Origin: CAVVYA01 sp963752345
GTDB lineage: Bacteria > Pseudomonadota > Alphaproteobacteria > SMXQ01
Direction of reading: 5' to 3'
Length of the DNA: 64,000 nucleotides
Assembly: GCA_963752345.1 (NCBI GenBank)
Contig: CAVVYA010000004.1
Span: 30,018 to 94,017, forward strand
Of this stretch, positions 1 to 8,868 are shown piece after piece. The notes beneath the pieces are model-generated. The model saw nothing but the letters and a program-made list of their open reading frames with translations. It was not told the origin of the DNA and searched no databases. The translations under genes and the position numbers were made by a program. Within the stretch, counting starts at the first letter, position 1; the number at the start of each line of letters is the position of its first letter.

Positions 1-628
1 TTGTGCGCTACTACCATATCAATCTGCCAGGCTACCCGCCGGGCGCCGTGTGGTTCTTCAATCCGCTGGCCTGGCAGCTGCTGTTCGTGGTCGGCGCCAT
101 CCTCGGCGGTTCGTCTCGCCGCGAACCCTTTCCTATTCCGCGCAACAAGGTGTTGCTCGGCGTCGCCATGGCTTTCCTCGTCTTCGCCCTGGTGGCGGCG
201 CTACGCTGGAACTTCGCCGACCTCGGCGACGGCCCGTTCGACACCATGCTCAAATCGCTCTACCCGTTCGACAAGACAAACCTGTCGCTTCTGGCGGTTC
301 GTCCACTTTCTCGCGCTGGCCTACACGGTGATCTACTTCGTGCGGCCGGAAAACCGGTTCTTCCGCTCGACCGCCGCATGGCCGGTCATCCTGTGCGGGC
401 AGCATTCGCTTCACGTCTTCTGCCTGGGGGTCTTTCTGTCCTTTGCCGGGCTTATCGCCATCATCGAAATCGACAATTCGGTCCCGTTCCAGATCCTCAT
501 CAATATGATCGGGATCACTGGCGATGATCGCAACTGCCTGTGTTCTCGCCTGGTACAAGGCGAAGGAGCGCGCACCACGGCAGGTCGTCGCCAATCAACA
601 AGCGCTCGGGGGGAGTTCGGCTGAATGA
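1..628 (+). CDS. opgC: OpgC-family glucan acyltransferase, C-terminal part, frameshifted
   Basis: This is the C-terminal part of an integral membrane acyltransferase of the OpgC family. Family members succinylate osmoregulated periplasmic glucans. The 5' end lies outside the window. Frame 3 reads an aromatic membrane segment (YPPGAVWFFNPLAWQLLFV). At about 293 the reading moves to frame 1 (RFVHFLALAYTVIYF, then GQHSLHVFCLGVFLSF, typical of OpgC). At about 521 it moves to frame 2 and stops at 626-628. Each shift fits one extra base. The stop overlaps the next ATG (ATGA, 625-628), which supports the reconstructed end and implies translational coupling to the SGNH genes. The family call is fairly secure; the acyl donor is unknown. 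Confidence 0.75.
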
Positions 629-1419
629 TTGGGATCACACCCGTGCCGCCCTGGCGGCTCTCCGCCGCAGCAATCATGGTGCTGGCGGTTGTCGTGTTCG
701 CGCGGCCGGCCGCGGCGCAGTCGCAGCCGCCGGCAGGCGCCTCCGCCTTGCCCGCCACCATCTGCACCGTGCCGCCGGAGTTCGTGAACATGCCGACCCA
801 GCTGCGCCACACCCGCGCGGCATTCAAGGCCGGCAAGCCGATCCGCATCGTGGCCCTCGGCACGTCGTCGACGGCGGGCACCGGCGCCGCGACCCGGGCA
901 GATGCCTATCCGGCCAAGCTTCAGGCGGAATTGTCCCGCCTGCTGCCCGGCGCCAAGATTGTCGTGATCAATCAAGGCGTCGGCGGCCAATCGACGCGCC
1001 AAATGGTGGATCGTATCGAGGACGATGTCGTGGCGCTCGAACCCACCCTGGTCGTCTGGCAGACCGGTACGGTCGATACGGTCAATAACATCGATGTCGA
1101 AGAGTTCGGTCACGCACTATATCAAGGCATTGATATTCTTCATAAAGAAGACATCGACGTTGTCTTAATGAACATGCAGTACTCTCGCCGCATGGAATTG
1201 CTTCTCAACTATGAGCCCTACGATGATATGATGAGCGCCGTAGCCGCGCAGTCAGACGTGGCCGTTTTCGACCGTCTGGGGATCATGAAATACTGGGCTT
1301 ATAGTGGCCGCTTCGATTACGACAATGTTCCGCGCAACGAGCGCCGGCAGCTTGCCGCCAAGGTGCATGGCTGCCTCGGACGACTGCTTGCTGAGATAGT
1401 GCACAAATCCGTTCGGTGA
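625..1419 (+). CDS. Exported SGNH/GDSL-hydrolase-like protein (first paralogue), catalytic residues incomplete
   Basis: This 264-residue protein has an N-terminal signal peptide ending near ARPAAAQ, so it is periplasmic. Block I of the SGNH fold is present (VALGTSSTAG, candidate nucleophile Ser) and block II resembles NQGVGGQS. Block III reads WQTGTVDT, without the usual Asn, and no C-terminal DxxH follows: the region ends FDYDNVPRNERR. The neighbouring paralogue keeps DGLH. It may therefore be a weak or inactive esterase, or a glycan-binding partner (inference). It overlaps the upstream OpgC stop by ATGA and the downstream paralogue by GTGA, forming a coupled unit. A role in adding or removing acyl groups on periplasmic or surface glycans is inferred from context only. 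Confidence 0.75.
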   Translation: MIGITPVPPWRLSAAAIMVLAVVVFARPAAAQSQPPAGASALPATICTVPPEFVNMPTQLRHTRAAFKAGKPIRIVALGTSSTAGTGAATRADAYPAKLQAELSRLLPGAKIVVINQGVGGQSTRQMVDRIEDDVVALEPTLVVWQTGTVDTVNNIDVEEFGHALYQGIDILHKEDIDVVLMNMQYSRRMELLLNYEPYDDMMSAVAAQSDVAVFDRLGIMKYWAYSGRFDYDNVPRNERRQLAAKVHGCLGRLLAEIVHKSVR

Positions 1420-2321
1420 AACTCAGAAAGCCAGCCGCGCCCGTGTCATCCCCGCCTTCCTCCGTGAACGACGCCCGGCCGGCGCGCCTCAGCAAACTGC
1501 GCTGTTGCGCAGGCTTGCTGGCGATCGCGGTGCTCGCCGGGCCGGTGGCCGCCGACGGCGAATGGTCCGACCAGGGCCGCTGCAATGTTCCCGAAAGCTT
1601 TATCGCCCAAAATGTGCCGCTGCCCCGCACGGCGCTCAAGCTGCGCACCGATCAGCCGATCAAGATCGTCGCCATCGGTTCGTCCTCGACAGAGGGCGTC
1701 GGCGCCTCGGGGCCCGACAATACCTATCCGGCGCGCCTCGCCGACGAACTCGAGCGGCGCTGGCCGGAGGCGGAGATCACCGTCGTCAATCGTGGCGTCG
1801 GCGGCGAACGTTCCTTCCAGATGCTGGCGCGCTTCGACAAAGACGTGTTTCCGGAGAAGCCTGATCTGGTGATCTGGCAAGCCGGCACCAACGGCGCCCT
1901 GCAGAGCAGCGAGGATGCGCCGTCAACCCGCGAAACCATCAAGCAGGGAATCGACCGGCTGCGCGCCGCCGGCATCGACGTGGTGCTGATGTCGCCACAA
2001 TATGCGCCGAGCTTCAATCGTCAGCAGCGCAACCTGCTGCATGTCGAAGCGATCCGCAGCGCCGGCCGGCAGAAGGGCGCCGCGGTGTTCCGCCGCTTCG
2101 AGATCATGCAATATTGGCTGGCCAGCGGGCAGATGACGCTGGACGAGATGCTGTCGCCCGATGGGCTGCATCTCAACGATCTCAGCTACGGCTGCGTCGC
2201 CAATCAGCTCGCCGCGCTGATCGACCATGCCACCCGCGACAAATCGCTGATGGTGGCCGATGCCGCGACGCAATCCTCCCTACCGGCCAGCGTATTCGCT
2301 GGTGAAGGGCCGGGAGAGTAG
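1416..2321 (+). CDS. Exported SGNH/GDSL hydrolase (second paralogue), catalytic set complete
   Basis: This 301-residue protein begins at GTG within a GTGA overlap with the preceding gene. A basic start and hydrophobic segment (LLAIAVLAGPVAADG) form a signal peptide. SGNH blocks are recognisable: IGSSSTEGVG with the nucleophile Ser, NRGVGGERS, WQAGTNGA with Asn, and SPDGLHLND carrying the Asp-x-x-His pair. This copy is therefore probably a working periplasmic esterase or acyl hydrolase. It shares the first paralogue's overall design (for example INQGVGG/VNRGVGG and VLMNMQY/VLMSPQY). Its 3' end overlaps the convergent gpsA by 42 bases. The substrate is unknown; glucan acyl groups are suggested by the OpgC neighbour. 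Confidence 0.82.
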   Translation: MKLRKPAAPVSSPPSSVNDARPARLSKLRCCAGLLAIAVLAGPVAADGEWSDQGRCNVPESFIAQNVPLPRTALKLRTDQPIKIVAIGSSSTEGVGASGPDNTYPARLADELERRWPEAEITVVNRGVGGERSFQMLARFDKDVFPEKPDLVIWQAGTNGALQSSEDAPSTRETIKQGIDRLRAAGIDVVLMSPQYAPSFNRQQRNLLHVEAIRSAGRQKGAAVFRRFEIMQYWLASGQMTLDEMLSPDGLHLNDLSYGCVANQLAALIDHATRDKSLMVADAATQSSLPASVFAGEGPGE

Positions 2322-3293
2322 CTCTTCGATCATGCGGTCGATCGCGGCGCCGCGATTGACCACCGCATCGACGGCCTGCGAAATCGGCATTTCGACTCCC
2401 CTCCGCTGCGCCAGACCGGTCACCGCCGAAGCCGAGAACACGCCCTCGGCAACCGAGGGCTTGCCGCCCATGGCGTCGGCCAGGCTTTTACCTTCGCCCA
2501 GCGCGTAGCCGACCGAGAAGTTGCGCGATTTCCGGCTCATGCAGGTGAGCATCAGGTCGCCGGCGCCCGACAGGCCCATCAGCGTCTCCATGCGGGCGCC
2601 CAAGGCCTCACCCAACCGCACCATCTCATGCAATCCGCGGGTGATCACCGCGGCGCGCGCGTTCTCGCCGAGACCCCGGCCGCTGACGATGCCCGAGGCG
2701 ATGGCGAGCACGTTCTTCACCGCGCCGCCGATCTGGGCGCCGATGACGTCGTCCGACAGATAAGGCCGGAAGCGCGCCGAACCGAAGGCGGCCACGAGCG
2801 TGCGCCCGATCGCCGCGTCCGAAATGGCCAGCGTCACCGCGGCGGGCAGACCGCGCGCCACTTCGTCGGCGAAGGTCGGGCCCGACAGCACGCCGACCGG
2901 CGCCTGGGGCAGCATTTCGGCGACGACGTCGCTCATCAGCGCCGAGGTTTTCTGTTCGATGCCCTTGGCGCAAATCACCGCGGGTGTTCCCGCCGCGAGC
3001 GAGGGGGACAGATCGCGGACGGTGGCGCGCATATGCTGTGCCGGCACCACGAGCAGAAGCGCCTCGCTGCGCGCCACGGCGGCGAGCGCGTTGGTCGCCG
3101 TGATGCCGTCCGGCAGCCGCACGCCGGGGAGGAAGACGGTGTTTTCGCGCGCTTCGTTGATGTCGCGCGCGACTTCCGCCTCGCGTGCCCACAGCACCAC
3201 CTCGCGCCCGGCGCGCTGCAAGGCGACGGCGAGCGCGGTGCCCCAGGCGCCGCCGCCGACAATGCCGATTCGGGAAATGTCGCTCATGGCCAT
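2280..3293 (-). CDS. gpsA: Glycerol-3-phosphate dehydrogenase [NAD(P)+]
   Basis: GpsA reduces dihydroxyacetone phosphate to sn-glycerol 3-phosphate for phospholipid synthesis in the cytosol. The 337-residue product has the usual length. The N-terminal Rossmann motif is GIVGGGAWGTALA, followed by CAKGIEQKT, GVLSGPTFADEV and the helical C-terminal domain (GAVKNVLAIASG, GLSGAGDLMLTC). The start could be either Met of MAMSD, six bases apart. It is the last gene of a minus-strand group tsaD-eamA-gpsA; tsaD next to gpsA is a common arrangement in alphaproteobacteria. The frame is intact. Its end overlaps the convergent SGNH gene. Confidence 0.96.
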   Translation of the reverse strand: MAMSDISRIGIVGGGAWGTALAVALQRAGREVVLWAREAEVARDINEARENTVFLPGVRLPDGITATNALAAVARSEALLLVVPAQHMRATVRDLSPSLAAGTPAVICAKGIEQKTSALMSDVVAEMLPQAPVGVLSGPTFADEVARGLPAAVTLAISDAAIGRTLVAAFGSARFRPYLSDDVIGAQIGGAVKNVLAIASGIVSGRGLGENARAAVITRGLHEMVRLGEALGARMETLMGLSGAGDLMLTCMSRKSRNFSVGYALGEGKSLADAMGGKPSVAEGVFSASAVTGLAQRRGVEMPISQAVDAVVNRGAAIDRMIEELLSRPFTSEYAGR

Positions 3294-3317
3294 GCCGTGT
3301 TTCTCATATCGTCAATC

Positions 3318-4253
3318 TCACGCCGCTGCTTTGCTGGCGCGCGGCTGCATCTTGGCATCGCGGCGCGCGATATAATAGGTCGTGGCGAAAATGATCGCGG
3401 CACCGATCCATATCCAGGGATCGGGCACCTCGTCGAACAGCACGAAGGCGAAGCTCGCGGTGATCGGCAGCCGCAGATAATCCAGTGGCATCACGACCTT
3501 GGCTTCGGCGAGCCTGAGCGCATGGGCCAAGGTATATTGCGCGAGAAAGCCGAAAATGCCGAGCGCGGCCAGCCAGGGCAGCGCGGCCAGCGGCACCGGC
3601 TGCCAATTCGCGAGCGCCGGCCCCAAGGCGACCAGTGTCATGAACAGGGTGGTATAGAACATGATGACGGTTGGCTGCACCGTGTGTGTCTGATGGCGCA
3701 CCACGACGACGACGGAGCCGTAAAGCGCCGCCGAGGCCAGTGCCGCCATAGCGGGCAGGCCGAAATCCGAAAAGCCCGGCCGCACGATTACCAGCACGCC
3801 GGTGAATCCGATCAGCAGTGCTGCGAATCGGCGTGGACCGACTCGTTCCCTCAGGAACGCGACGGCAAAGACCATCGACCATAAGGGCAGCGTGAACTGC
3901 AGCGATACCGCGTCGGCGAGCGGCATGTTCGAGAGCGCCCAGAACCACAGTATCATGCCGACCCCATTGAGCAGGGCGCGCAGCACATGGAACCGCATCG
4001 CGCCTGGGGCCAGCGCGCCCCAGCCGGCGCGATAGACCGCACTGAGCGCCCAGGGCAGCAGCAGGAGAAACCCGAGGAAGTTGCGGAACACGACGATTTC
4101 CGCCGTCGGCAGCCATGCCGAGAGATAGCGCACGCAGACCGGCACCACGGTGAAGCAGATCGACGACACCAAGGCGAACGCAATGGCGCGCAGAATTTGC
4201 CTACGGGGCGCTGGCCCTGCGGTGGCAATGGACGGTGCTGCCGGCGCGCTCAC
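3318..4253 (-). CDS. EamA-family (DMT) membrane transporter
   Basis: This 311-residue integral membrane protein of the drug/metabolite transporter superfamily has about ten hydrophobic segments in two EamA repeats. Typical features are FRNFLGFLLLLPW near the N terminus, LADAVSLQFTLPLW in repeat one and AKVVMPLDYLRLP in repeat two. The start is taken as GTG at 4253, which overlaps the tsaD stop (GTGA on the minus strand); a longer frame reaches into tsaD and is unlikely. A second EamA gene of the same subfamily lies at 49808-50779 and shares the VxPLDYLRLP/VLPFDYLRLP signature. The substrate is unknown; export of amino acids or metabolites is usual for the family. Confidence 0.88.
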   Translation of the reverse strand: MSAPAAPSIATAGPAPRRQILRAIAFALVSSICFTVVPVCVRYLSAWLPTAEIVVFRNFLGFLLLLPWALSAVYRAGWGALAPGAMRFHVLRALLNGVGMILWFWALSNMPLADAVSLQFTLPLWSMVFAVAFLRERVGPRRFAALLIGFTGVLVIVRPGFSDFGLPAMAALASAALYGSVVVVVRHQTHTVQPTVIMFYTTLFMTLVALGPALANWQPVPLAALPWLAALGIFGFLAQYTLAHALRLAEAKVVMPLDYLRLPITASFAFVLFDEVPDPWIWIGAAIIFATTYYIARRDAKMQPRASKAAA

Positions 4254-5356
4254 GCCTTGACCCCGGCGCCGACCGCCGGCGGTGCGGAGGGATCGAGCGG
4301 CCAGCGCGGCCGCGGCGCGAAGTCGAGCGGATCGGTCAGTCCGAGGCGCAGGCGTTCGAGCCCGGCCCAGGCGACCATGGCGGCATTGTCGGTGCATAGC
4401 GCGATCGGCGGCGCGACCAGCCCGAACGCGGATTTCGCGGCGAGTTCGCCGAGCCGGGCGCGCAGCGCGCTGTTGGCGGCGACGCCGCCCGCCACCACGA
4501 GATTGCGCGCCGGTGGTGACGGATAGCGATCGAGGAATTTCTCGATGGCATGGGCGGTGCGATCGGCCATGACGTCGCCCACCGCGTCCTGAAAGGCGCC
4601 GGCGATGGCGCCGACGTCGGCGGCGCTGAGCGGCGCGGGCCGGGTGGCGATAACCTGGCGCAGCGCCGTCTTAAGACCGGAGAACGAGAAATCGCAGCCG
4701 GGCCGGCCGAGCAGCGGCCGCGGCAGGGCGAATCGCGCGCGCTCGCCCGCGCTAGACTTCGCCGCGGCCTGTTCGATCAGCGGCCCGCCGGGATAGCCGA
4801 GCCCGAGCATCTTGGCCGCCTTGTCGAAGGCCTCGCCGACCGCGTCGTCGATGGTGGTGCCGAGCCGCACGTAGCGCCCGACGCCCTCGACGACGAGCAG
4901 TTGCGAATGGCCGCCGGTGACCAGCAGCAGCAGATACGGGAACGGCAGGTCGTCGGTCAGCCGCGCGGTGAGCGCGTGTGCTTCCAGGTGATTGACCGCG
5001 AGCAGCGGCTTGCCGTGCACCAGCGCGATCGCCTTGGCCGTCATCACGCCGACGATGACGCCGCCGATCAGCCCCGGCCCGCCGGTCACCGCGACACCGT
5101 CGAGATCGGCCATCGTCACGCCGGCTTCGCCCAGCGCCTCGGCGACCAGCCGGTCGATGTGCTCGAGATGGCTGCGCGCGGCGATCTCCGGCACGATGCC
5201 GCCATAGGGCTGATGCTCGTCGATCTGCGACAACACGCGGCTCGACAGAATGACGCGGTCCTCGCGCACCACGGCGGCGGCGGTCTCGTCGCAACTGGTT
5301 TCGATGCCCAGCACGATCTTCGGCTGGCTCGGTGCGCTGGTTCGCGGGTCCGGCAT
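4250..5356 (-). CDS. tsaD: tRNA N6-adenosine threonylcarbamoyltransferase TsaD
   Basis: TsaD transfers the threonylcarbamoyl group to A37 of tRNAs that read ANN codons, working with TsaB and TsaE. The 368-residue product starts at MPDPRTS; the longer open frame upstream overlaps the divergent hemC region and was discarded. The ASKHA-fold motifs are GIETSCDETAAAVV, the metal-binding NHLEAHALTA, LVTGGHSQLLVV, VGEAFDKAAKMLGLGYPGG and VVAGGVAANSALR. It heads the minus-strand group tsaD-eamA-gpsA and faces hemC across about 130 bases that must hold both promoters. The frame is clean and the family length is normal. Confidence 0.96.
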   Translation of the reverse strand: MPDPRTSAPSQPKIVLGIETSCDETAAAVVREDRVILSSRVLSQIDEHQPYGGIVPEIAARSHLEHIDRLVAEALGEAGVTMADLDGVAVTGGPGLIGGVIVGVMTAKAIALVHGKPLLAVNHLEAHALTARLTDDLPFPYLLLLVTGGHSQLLVVEGVGRYVRLGTTIDDAVGEAFDKAAKMLGLGYPGGPLIEQAAAKSSAGERARFALPRPLLGRPGCDFSFSGLKTALRQVIATRPAPLSAADVGAIAGAFQDAVGDVMADRTAHAIEKFLDRYPSPPARNLVVAGGVAANSALRARLGELAAKSAFGLVAPPIALCTDNAAMVAWAGLERLRLGLTDPLDFAPRPRWPLDPSAPPAVGAGVKA

Positions 5357-5486
5357 GGCGCGGCACTCTACACGCTTGGTTTCCCCGTCGCCACGATGGA
5401 AACCGCGTTCCTCAACGGCTCGGTTGCCGCGTCTTCGGTGCTTCCTGCGGCATTGCGCGGCGCGGTCGAACGGATTAAACCGGGGC

Positions 5487-6479
5487 ATGTCGACCGCCAA
5501 CACCAGTGCCGGCGCGGGCCATCAACGGGGCGAGAACGCCCTCGTCATCGCCACGCGCGGCAGCCCGCTCGCCCTCGCCCAGACCGAATTCGTGCGCAGT
5601 CTGCTGATGCAGAAGCGCGCCGGCCTCGTCATCGACAAGATGGTCATTCGCACGGCGGGCGACCGCTTCCTCGACCGCAGCCTTGCCAATATCGGCGGCA
5701 AGGGTCTCTTCACCAAGGAATTGGACGAGGCGCTGCTGGCGCGCCGCGCCGACCTCGCGGTGCATTCCATGAAGGACATGCCGACCAAAATAACCGACGG
5801 TCTGGTCATTGCCGGGGTGCTGGAGCGCGAGGATCCGCGCGACGTGTTCATCGCGCGCGCCGGCGGCGGGCCGCGCGACCTGCCGCAGGGCGCGCGGATC
5901 GGCACATCGTCGCTGCGCCGCGCCGCGCAGATGCGCCATGCGCGGCCCGACCTGCGGATCGTGCCGTTCCGCGGCAATGTGGAATCCCGCCTGCGCAAGA
6001 TGCGCGACGGCGAAGCCGACGCGACCTTGCTGGCACTCGCCGGCTTGCGCCGGCTCGGCCTTGCCCCGGGCGACGGCTATCCCGGCGGCGTCACGCTCGG
6101 CACCGATGAGATCCTGCCGGCGCCGGCCCAGGGCGCCATCGGCATCGTGTGCCGCGCCGACGATGTGCCGCTGCGCGCGTCCATCGCCATGGTCAGCCAT
6201 GCGCCGACGGCTATCGCGATCACCGCCGAGCGCGCCGCGCTCGACGCGCTCGATGGCTCGTGCCGCACGCCGATCGCCGCCTTGGCGATCCTGGCGGACG
6301 GCAGCCTGTCCCTGCGCGTCGCCATCTTCACGCCGGATGGCGGCCGCTTGCTGGAAACGGCGCGCACCGGCCCGGCGGCGGATGCCCAGCGTCTCGGCCA
6401 TGACGCCGGATCGGAACTGCGCGAGCGCGGCGGTCCCGGATTCTTCGCCGTATCCGACATGCTGAAGGAAACCGATTGA
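5487..6479 (+). CDS. hemC: Porphobilinogen deaminase (hydroxymethylbilane synthase)
   Basis: HemC polymerises four porphobilinogens into hydroxymethylbilane in haem synthesis. The 330-residue protein starts at MSTANTSAG. It contains IATRGSPLALAQ, KGLFTKELDEAL, AVHSMKDMPT, IGTSSLRRAAQ and LDGSCRTPIAA; the Cys in this last motif carries the dipyrromethane cofactor. It is the first gene of hemC-hemD-Mic60-like-hemY, a haem cluster typical of alphaproteobacteria, and its stop shares one base with the hemD start (TGATG). The divergent tsaD lies immediately to the left. Confidence 0.97.
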   Translation: MSTANTSAGAGHQRGENALVIATRGSPLALAQTEFVRSLLMQKRAGLVIDKMVIRTAGDRFLDRSLANIGGKGLFTKELDEALLARRADLAVHSMKDMPTKITDGLVIAGVLEREDPRDVFIARAGGGPRDLPQGARIGTSSLRRAAQMRHARPDLRIVPFRGNVESRLRKMRDGEADATLLALAGLRRLGLAPGDGYPGGVTLGTDEILPAPAQGAIGIVCRADDVPLRASIAMVSHAPTAIAITAERAALDALDGSCRTPIAALAILADGSLSLRVAIFTPDGGRLLETARTGPAADAQRLGHDAGSELRERGGPGFFAVSDMLKETD

Positions 6480-7222
6480 TGCGGCTGCTGGTGACGCGAC
6501 CGCGCGAGGACGCCCTATCCTTCGCCGCGGCGCTCGCCGCCCGCGGCATCGAGACAGTGATCGAGCCCATGCTCGAAATCGTCGATCTGCCCGGCCCGCC
6601 GCTGATCCGCGGGGACGCGCAGGCCATGCTATTCACCAGCGTCAACGGCGTGCGCGCCCTGCAGCGACGCAACCGGGGCGATCTGACGCATTTCCTAAAC
6701 ATGCCGGTCCTCACGGTCGGCGACGCCAGCGCCCAAGCGGCGCGCGCCGCCGGATTCCACCGGGTCGAATCGGCCACGGGCGACGTCGAGGCTTTGGCCG
6801 CCCTGGTCATGGCGCGCCTGTTGCCGGGCGATGGCCCCCTTCTCCATGTCGCCGGCTCCCAGGTGGCGGGCGACCTGGCCGGCCGGTTGATGGCCGCGGG
6901 GTTTGTCGTGCGCCGCGCGGCGATCTATGACGCGCGCAAAGCCACGGCGTTATCGGCTGGCACGCTCGAGGCACTGCGCCAGCGGCGGGTCGACGCGGTC
7001 ACGTTTTTCTCTCCCCGCACCGCGACGGCGTTTGTTACTCTATGCCGCGACGCGGATGCGCTGCCCTTGCTGGCGAGGACCGTGGCGCTCTGCCTGAGTC
7101 GAGCGGTCGCGTTGGCCGCGGGCGCGGCGGCTTGGCGGGCAATCGTCATCGCGCCGCGGCCGGATCAAGAGGGGCTGCTCCGTTGCTTGGGCGATCCCGC
7201 CTTGCAGGCGCCGACGGCATGA
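6479..7222 (+). CDS. hemD: Uroporphyrinogen-III synthase
   Basis: HemD cyclises hydroxymethylbilane with inversion of ring D to give uroporphyrinogen III. The family is poorly conserved; here the 247-residue product shows LLVTRPREDALSFAAAL at the start, LFTSVNGVRAL, VLTVGDASAQAARAAGF and LLHVAGSQVAGDL, followed by DAVTFFSPRTATAFV. These match the two-domain HemD pattern. ATG at 6479 overlaps the last base of the hemC stop, so the pair is probably translationally coupled. A TTG three bases upstream is an alternative start. The assignment rests on motifs and on the position between hemC and the Mic60-like gene. Confidence 0.92.
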   Translation: MRLLVTRPREDALSFAAALAARGIETVIEPMLEIVDLPGPPLIRGDAQAMLFTSVNGVRALQRRNRGDLTHFLNMPVLTVGDASAQAARAAGFHRVESATGDVEALAALVMARLLPGDGPLLHVAGSQVAGDLAGRLMAAGFVVRRAAIYDARKATALSAGTLEALRQRRVDAVTFFSPRTATAFVTLCRDADALPLLARTVALCLSRAVALAAGAAAWRAIVIAPRPDQEGLLRCLGDPALQAPTA

Positions 7223-7259
7223 CCGGTTCGAATGAAAGGCCAGCGGCCAGGGAGATGAC

Positions 7260-8868
7260 GTGACCAACCAGAACGCCGACACCCAGCCGCCGAAGCAACC
7301 GTCGCCGACGATCGCCGGAGTCGGCCGTTCCTCGGCCGGCACGAGTGCGGCGGACGCCCGGCGGGCGGCGGGCGATAGCGCCGCGCCGCGCCGCCGCAGC
7401 GGCGCATTGCTGCTCACCGTGCTGGTGCTGATCACCGGCGGCTTTCGCCTTCGTCATGCTGTCGCCCGATACGGTGCGGCGCTGGATCGCCGGCAATCCG
7501 CCGCCACCCTCGACGACGATTTCCGTCGCGCCGCCGGCAGCGCCTGGTGCGCAACCACCGGGTGCGCCGCGCGCGGCCGCTCCGGCGCCCTCCGCATCGC
7601 CAAGTACGGCGCCGGCCTCTCCGCCCGCGGCGCCGTCCACGGCACCGGCGGTCATCGCCGAACTGCAGGCGTTGCGCGCCTCGCTCGGCGACGTCACCAA
7701 CCGCCTCGGTGCCCTCGAACAAAAAGCCTCGGCCGGCGCCAACTCGCGGCTGACCGATCTGGAGAACCGCCTGGTGGCGCTCGATGGCCGGCTTGCCGGC
7801 TTGATCGAGCAGCCGGTGGTGACGCCCGCGGGGCTGGCGGATGCCCTGATCGAAAATCGCCAGGCGGCCCAGGCGGTCGCGCAAGAGGCCGCCCAGCGCG
7901 CCGCACAGGATGCCGTGCAGGACACTGTGAAAACGACCGTGCAGGCGGCGCTGCAAGACCTTTCGCGCGCCATGGCCGATCTCGAGAAACGTACCGAGGC
8001 GGTCGAGAAGGCGGCGACGGCAACCGCCGCGATCGGCGATCTCGATAAGCGCCTCGCGGCGGTGGAGAAGATGGCGAGCGCGGTGGCGGTCGTGGTCGAT
8101 CTCGAACGCCGCATGACCACGATGGAAAGAGCCATGCCGGCGCTGGTCGCCATTCCCGATCTCGAGCGGCGGCTCGCCAGTGTGGAGAAGATCGCGGCAC
8201 CGCTGACCGCCATCTCCCAGACCGCGCTGAAAGGCGAGTCGCTGGCGCTCGGCCTGCTGTCCCTGCGCGCCGCGCTCGATCGCGGCCTGCCCTATGCCGA
8301 CGTGCTGAGCGCGTTGCGTGTGACGGCCGGCAGCGACGGTGTCTTGAGCGCGGAGATCGATCGTCTCGCGCCGTTCTCCGCGAGCGGCGTTCCGACTCTC
8401 TCGGTGCTGCGCCAGCGCCTCACGACGCTCACGCTCGCCGGGCCCGCCAAGCCGGCGCCTGCCAGCGCGGCGGAACCGGCGGAGCAGCCTCAGGCGGCGG
8501 ATCGCACGTTCTGGGGCGAGGTGTGGGATCGATTGTCCTCGGTGGTCACGGTGCGCCGGCTCGATGCCAATGCGGCGCAGAGCTCCGGTCAGGGGCAAGG
8601 CCAGGCGAACGCCGTCACGCTGATCGAGCGCGCGGCGCAGCGGCTGGCCGTCGACGATCTCGCCGGCGCGGTCGCGCTGCTCGACAGCGACGCGGCGCGC
8701 CGCGACCTGTCCGGCGCGCAGGCCGCGGCGCTCGACGATTGGCTGCGTGACGCGCGCGGCCGGCTGACCGCGGAGACCGCCTTCGCCAATCTGGCGCGGC
8801 GCGCGCTCGCGCTGCACGGCAGCGCGGCCGCGGCGACCGCGCCCGGCGACACGCCGCGCGGTCCATGA
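7260..8868 (+). CDS. Mitofilin/Mic60-like inner-membrane protein (COG4223 type), one frameshift
   Basis: This protein of about 535 residues starts at GTG 7260. The N terminus is polar and Pro-rich, followed by one membrane span (GALLLTVLVLITG). At about 7441 the frame shifts by one base; reading then continues AFVMLSPDTVRRW to the stop at 8868. After a Pro/Ala linker come coiled-coil segments, including four exact-length 20-residue repeats (DLExR..xVEK, positions 7978-8217), and a C-terminal helical domain (LAVDDLAGAVALLDSD) that resembles the mitofilin signature. Alphaproteobacterial Mic60 homologues sit in this same place between hemD and hemY and shape inner membranes. The hemY start overlaps by ATGA. 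The family call is good; the function is inferred from the family. Confidence 0.85.
7978..8217 (+). repeat. Four tandem 60-bp (20-residue) coding repeats inside the Mic60-like gene
   Basis: Units begin at 7978, 8038, 8098 and 8158, each exactly 60 bases and each opening with gatctcga. The protein units start DLEKRTEAVEK, DLDKRLAAVEK, DLERRMTTMER and DLERRLASVEK. A looser related segment (LTDLENRLVALDGRL) precedes them. The units are diverged at the DNA level, so this is an old duplication rather than a recent slippage product. Confidence 0.9.
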
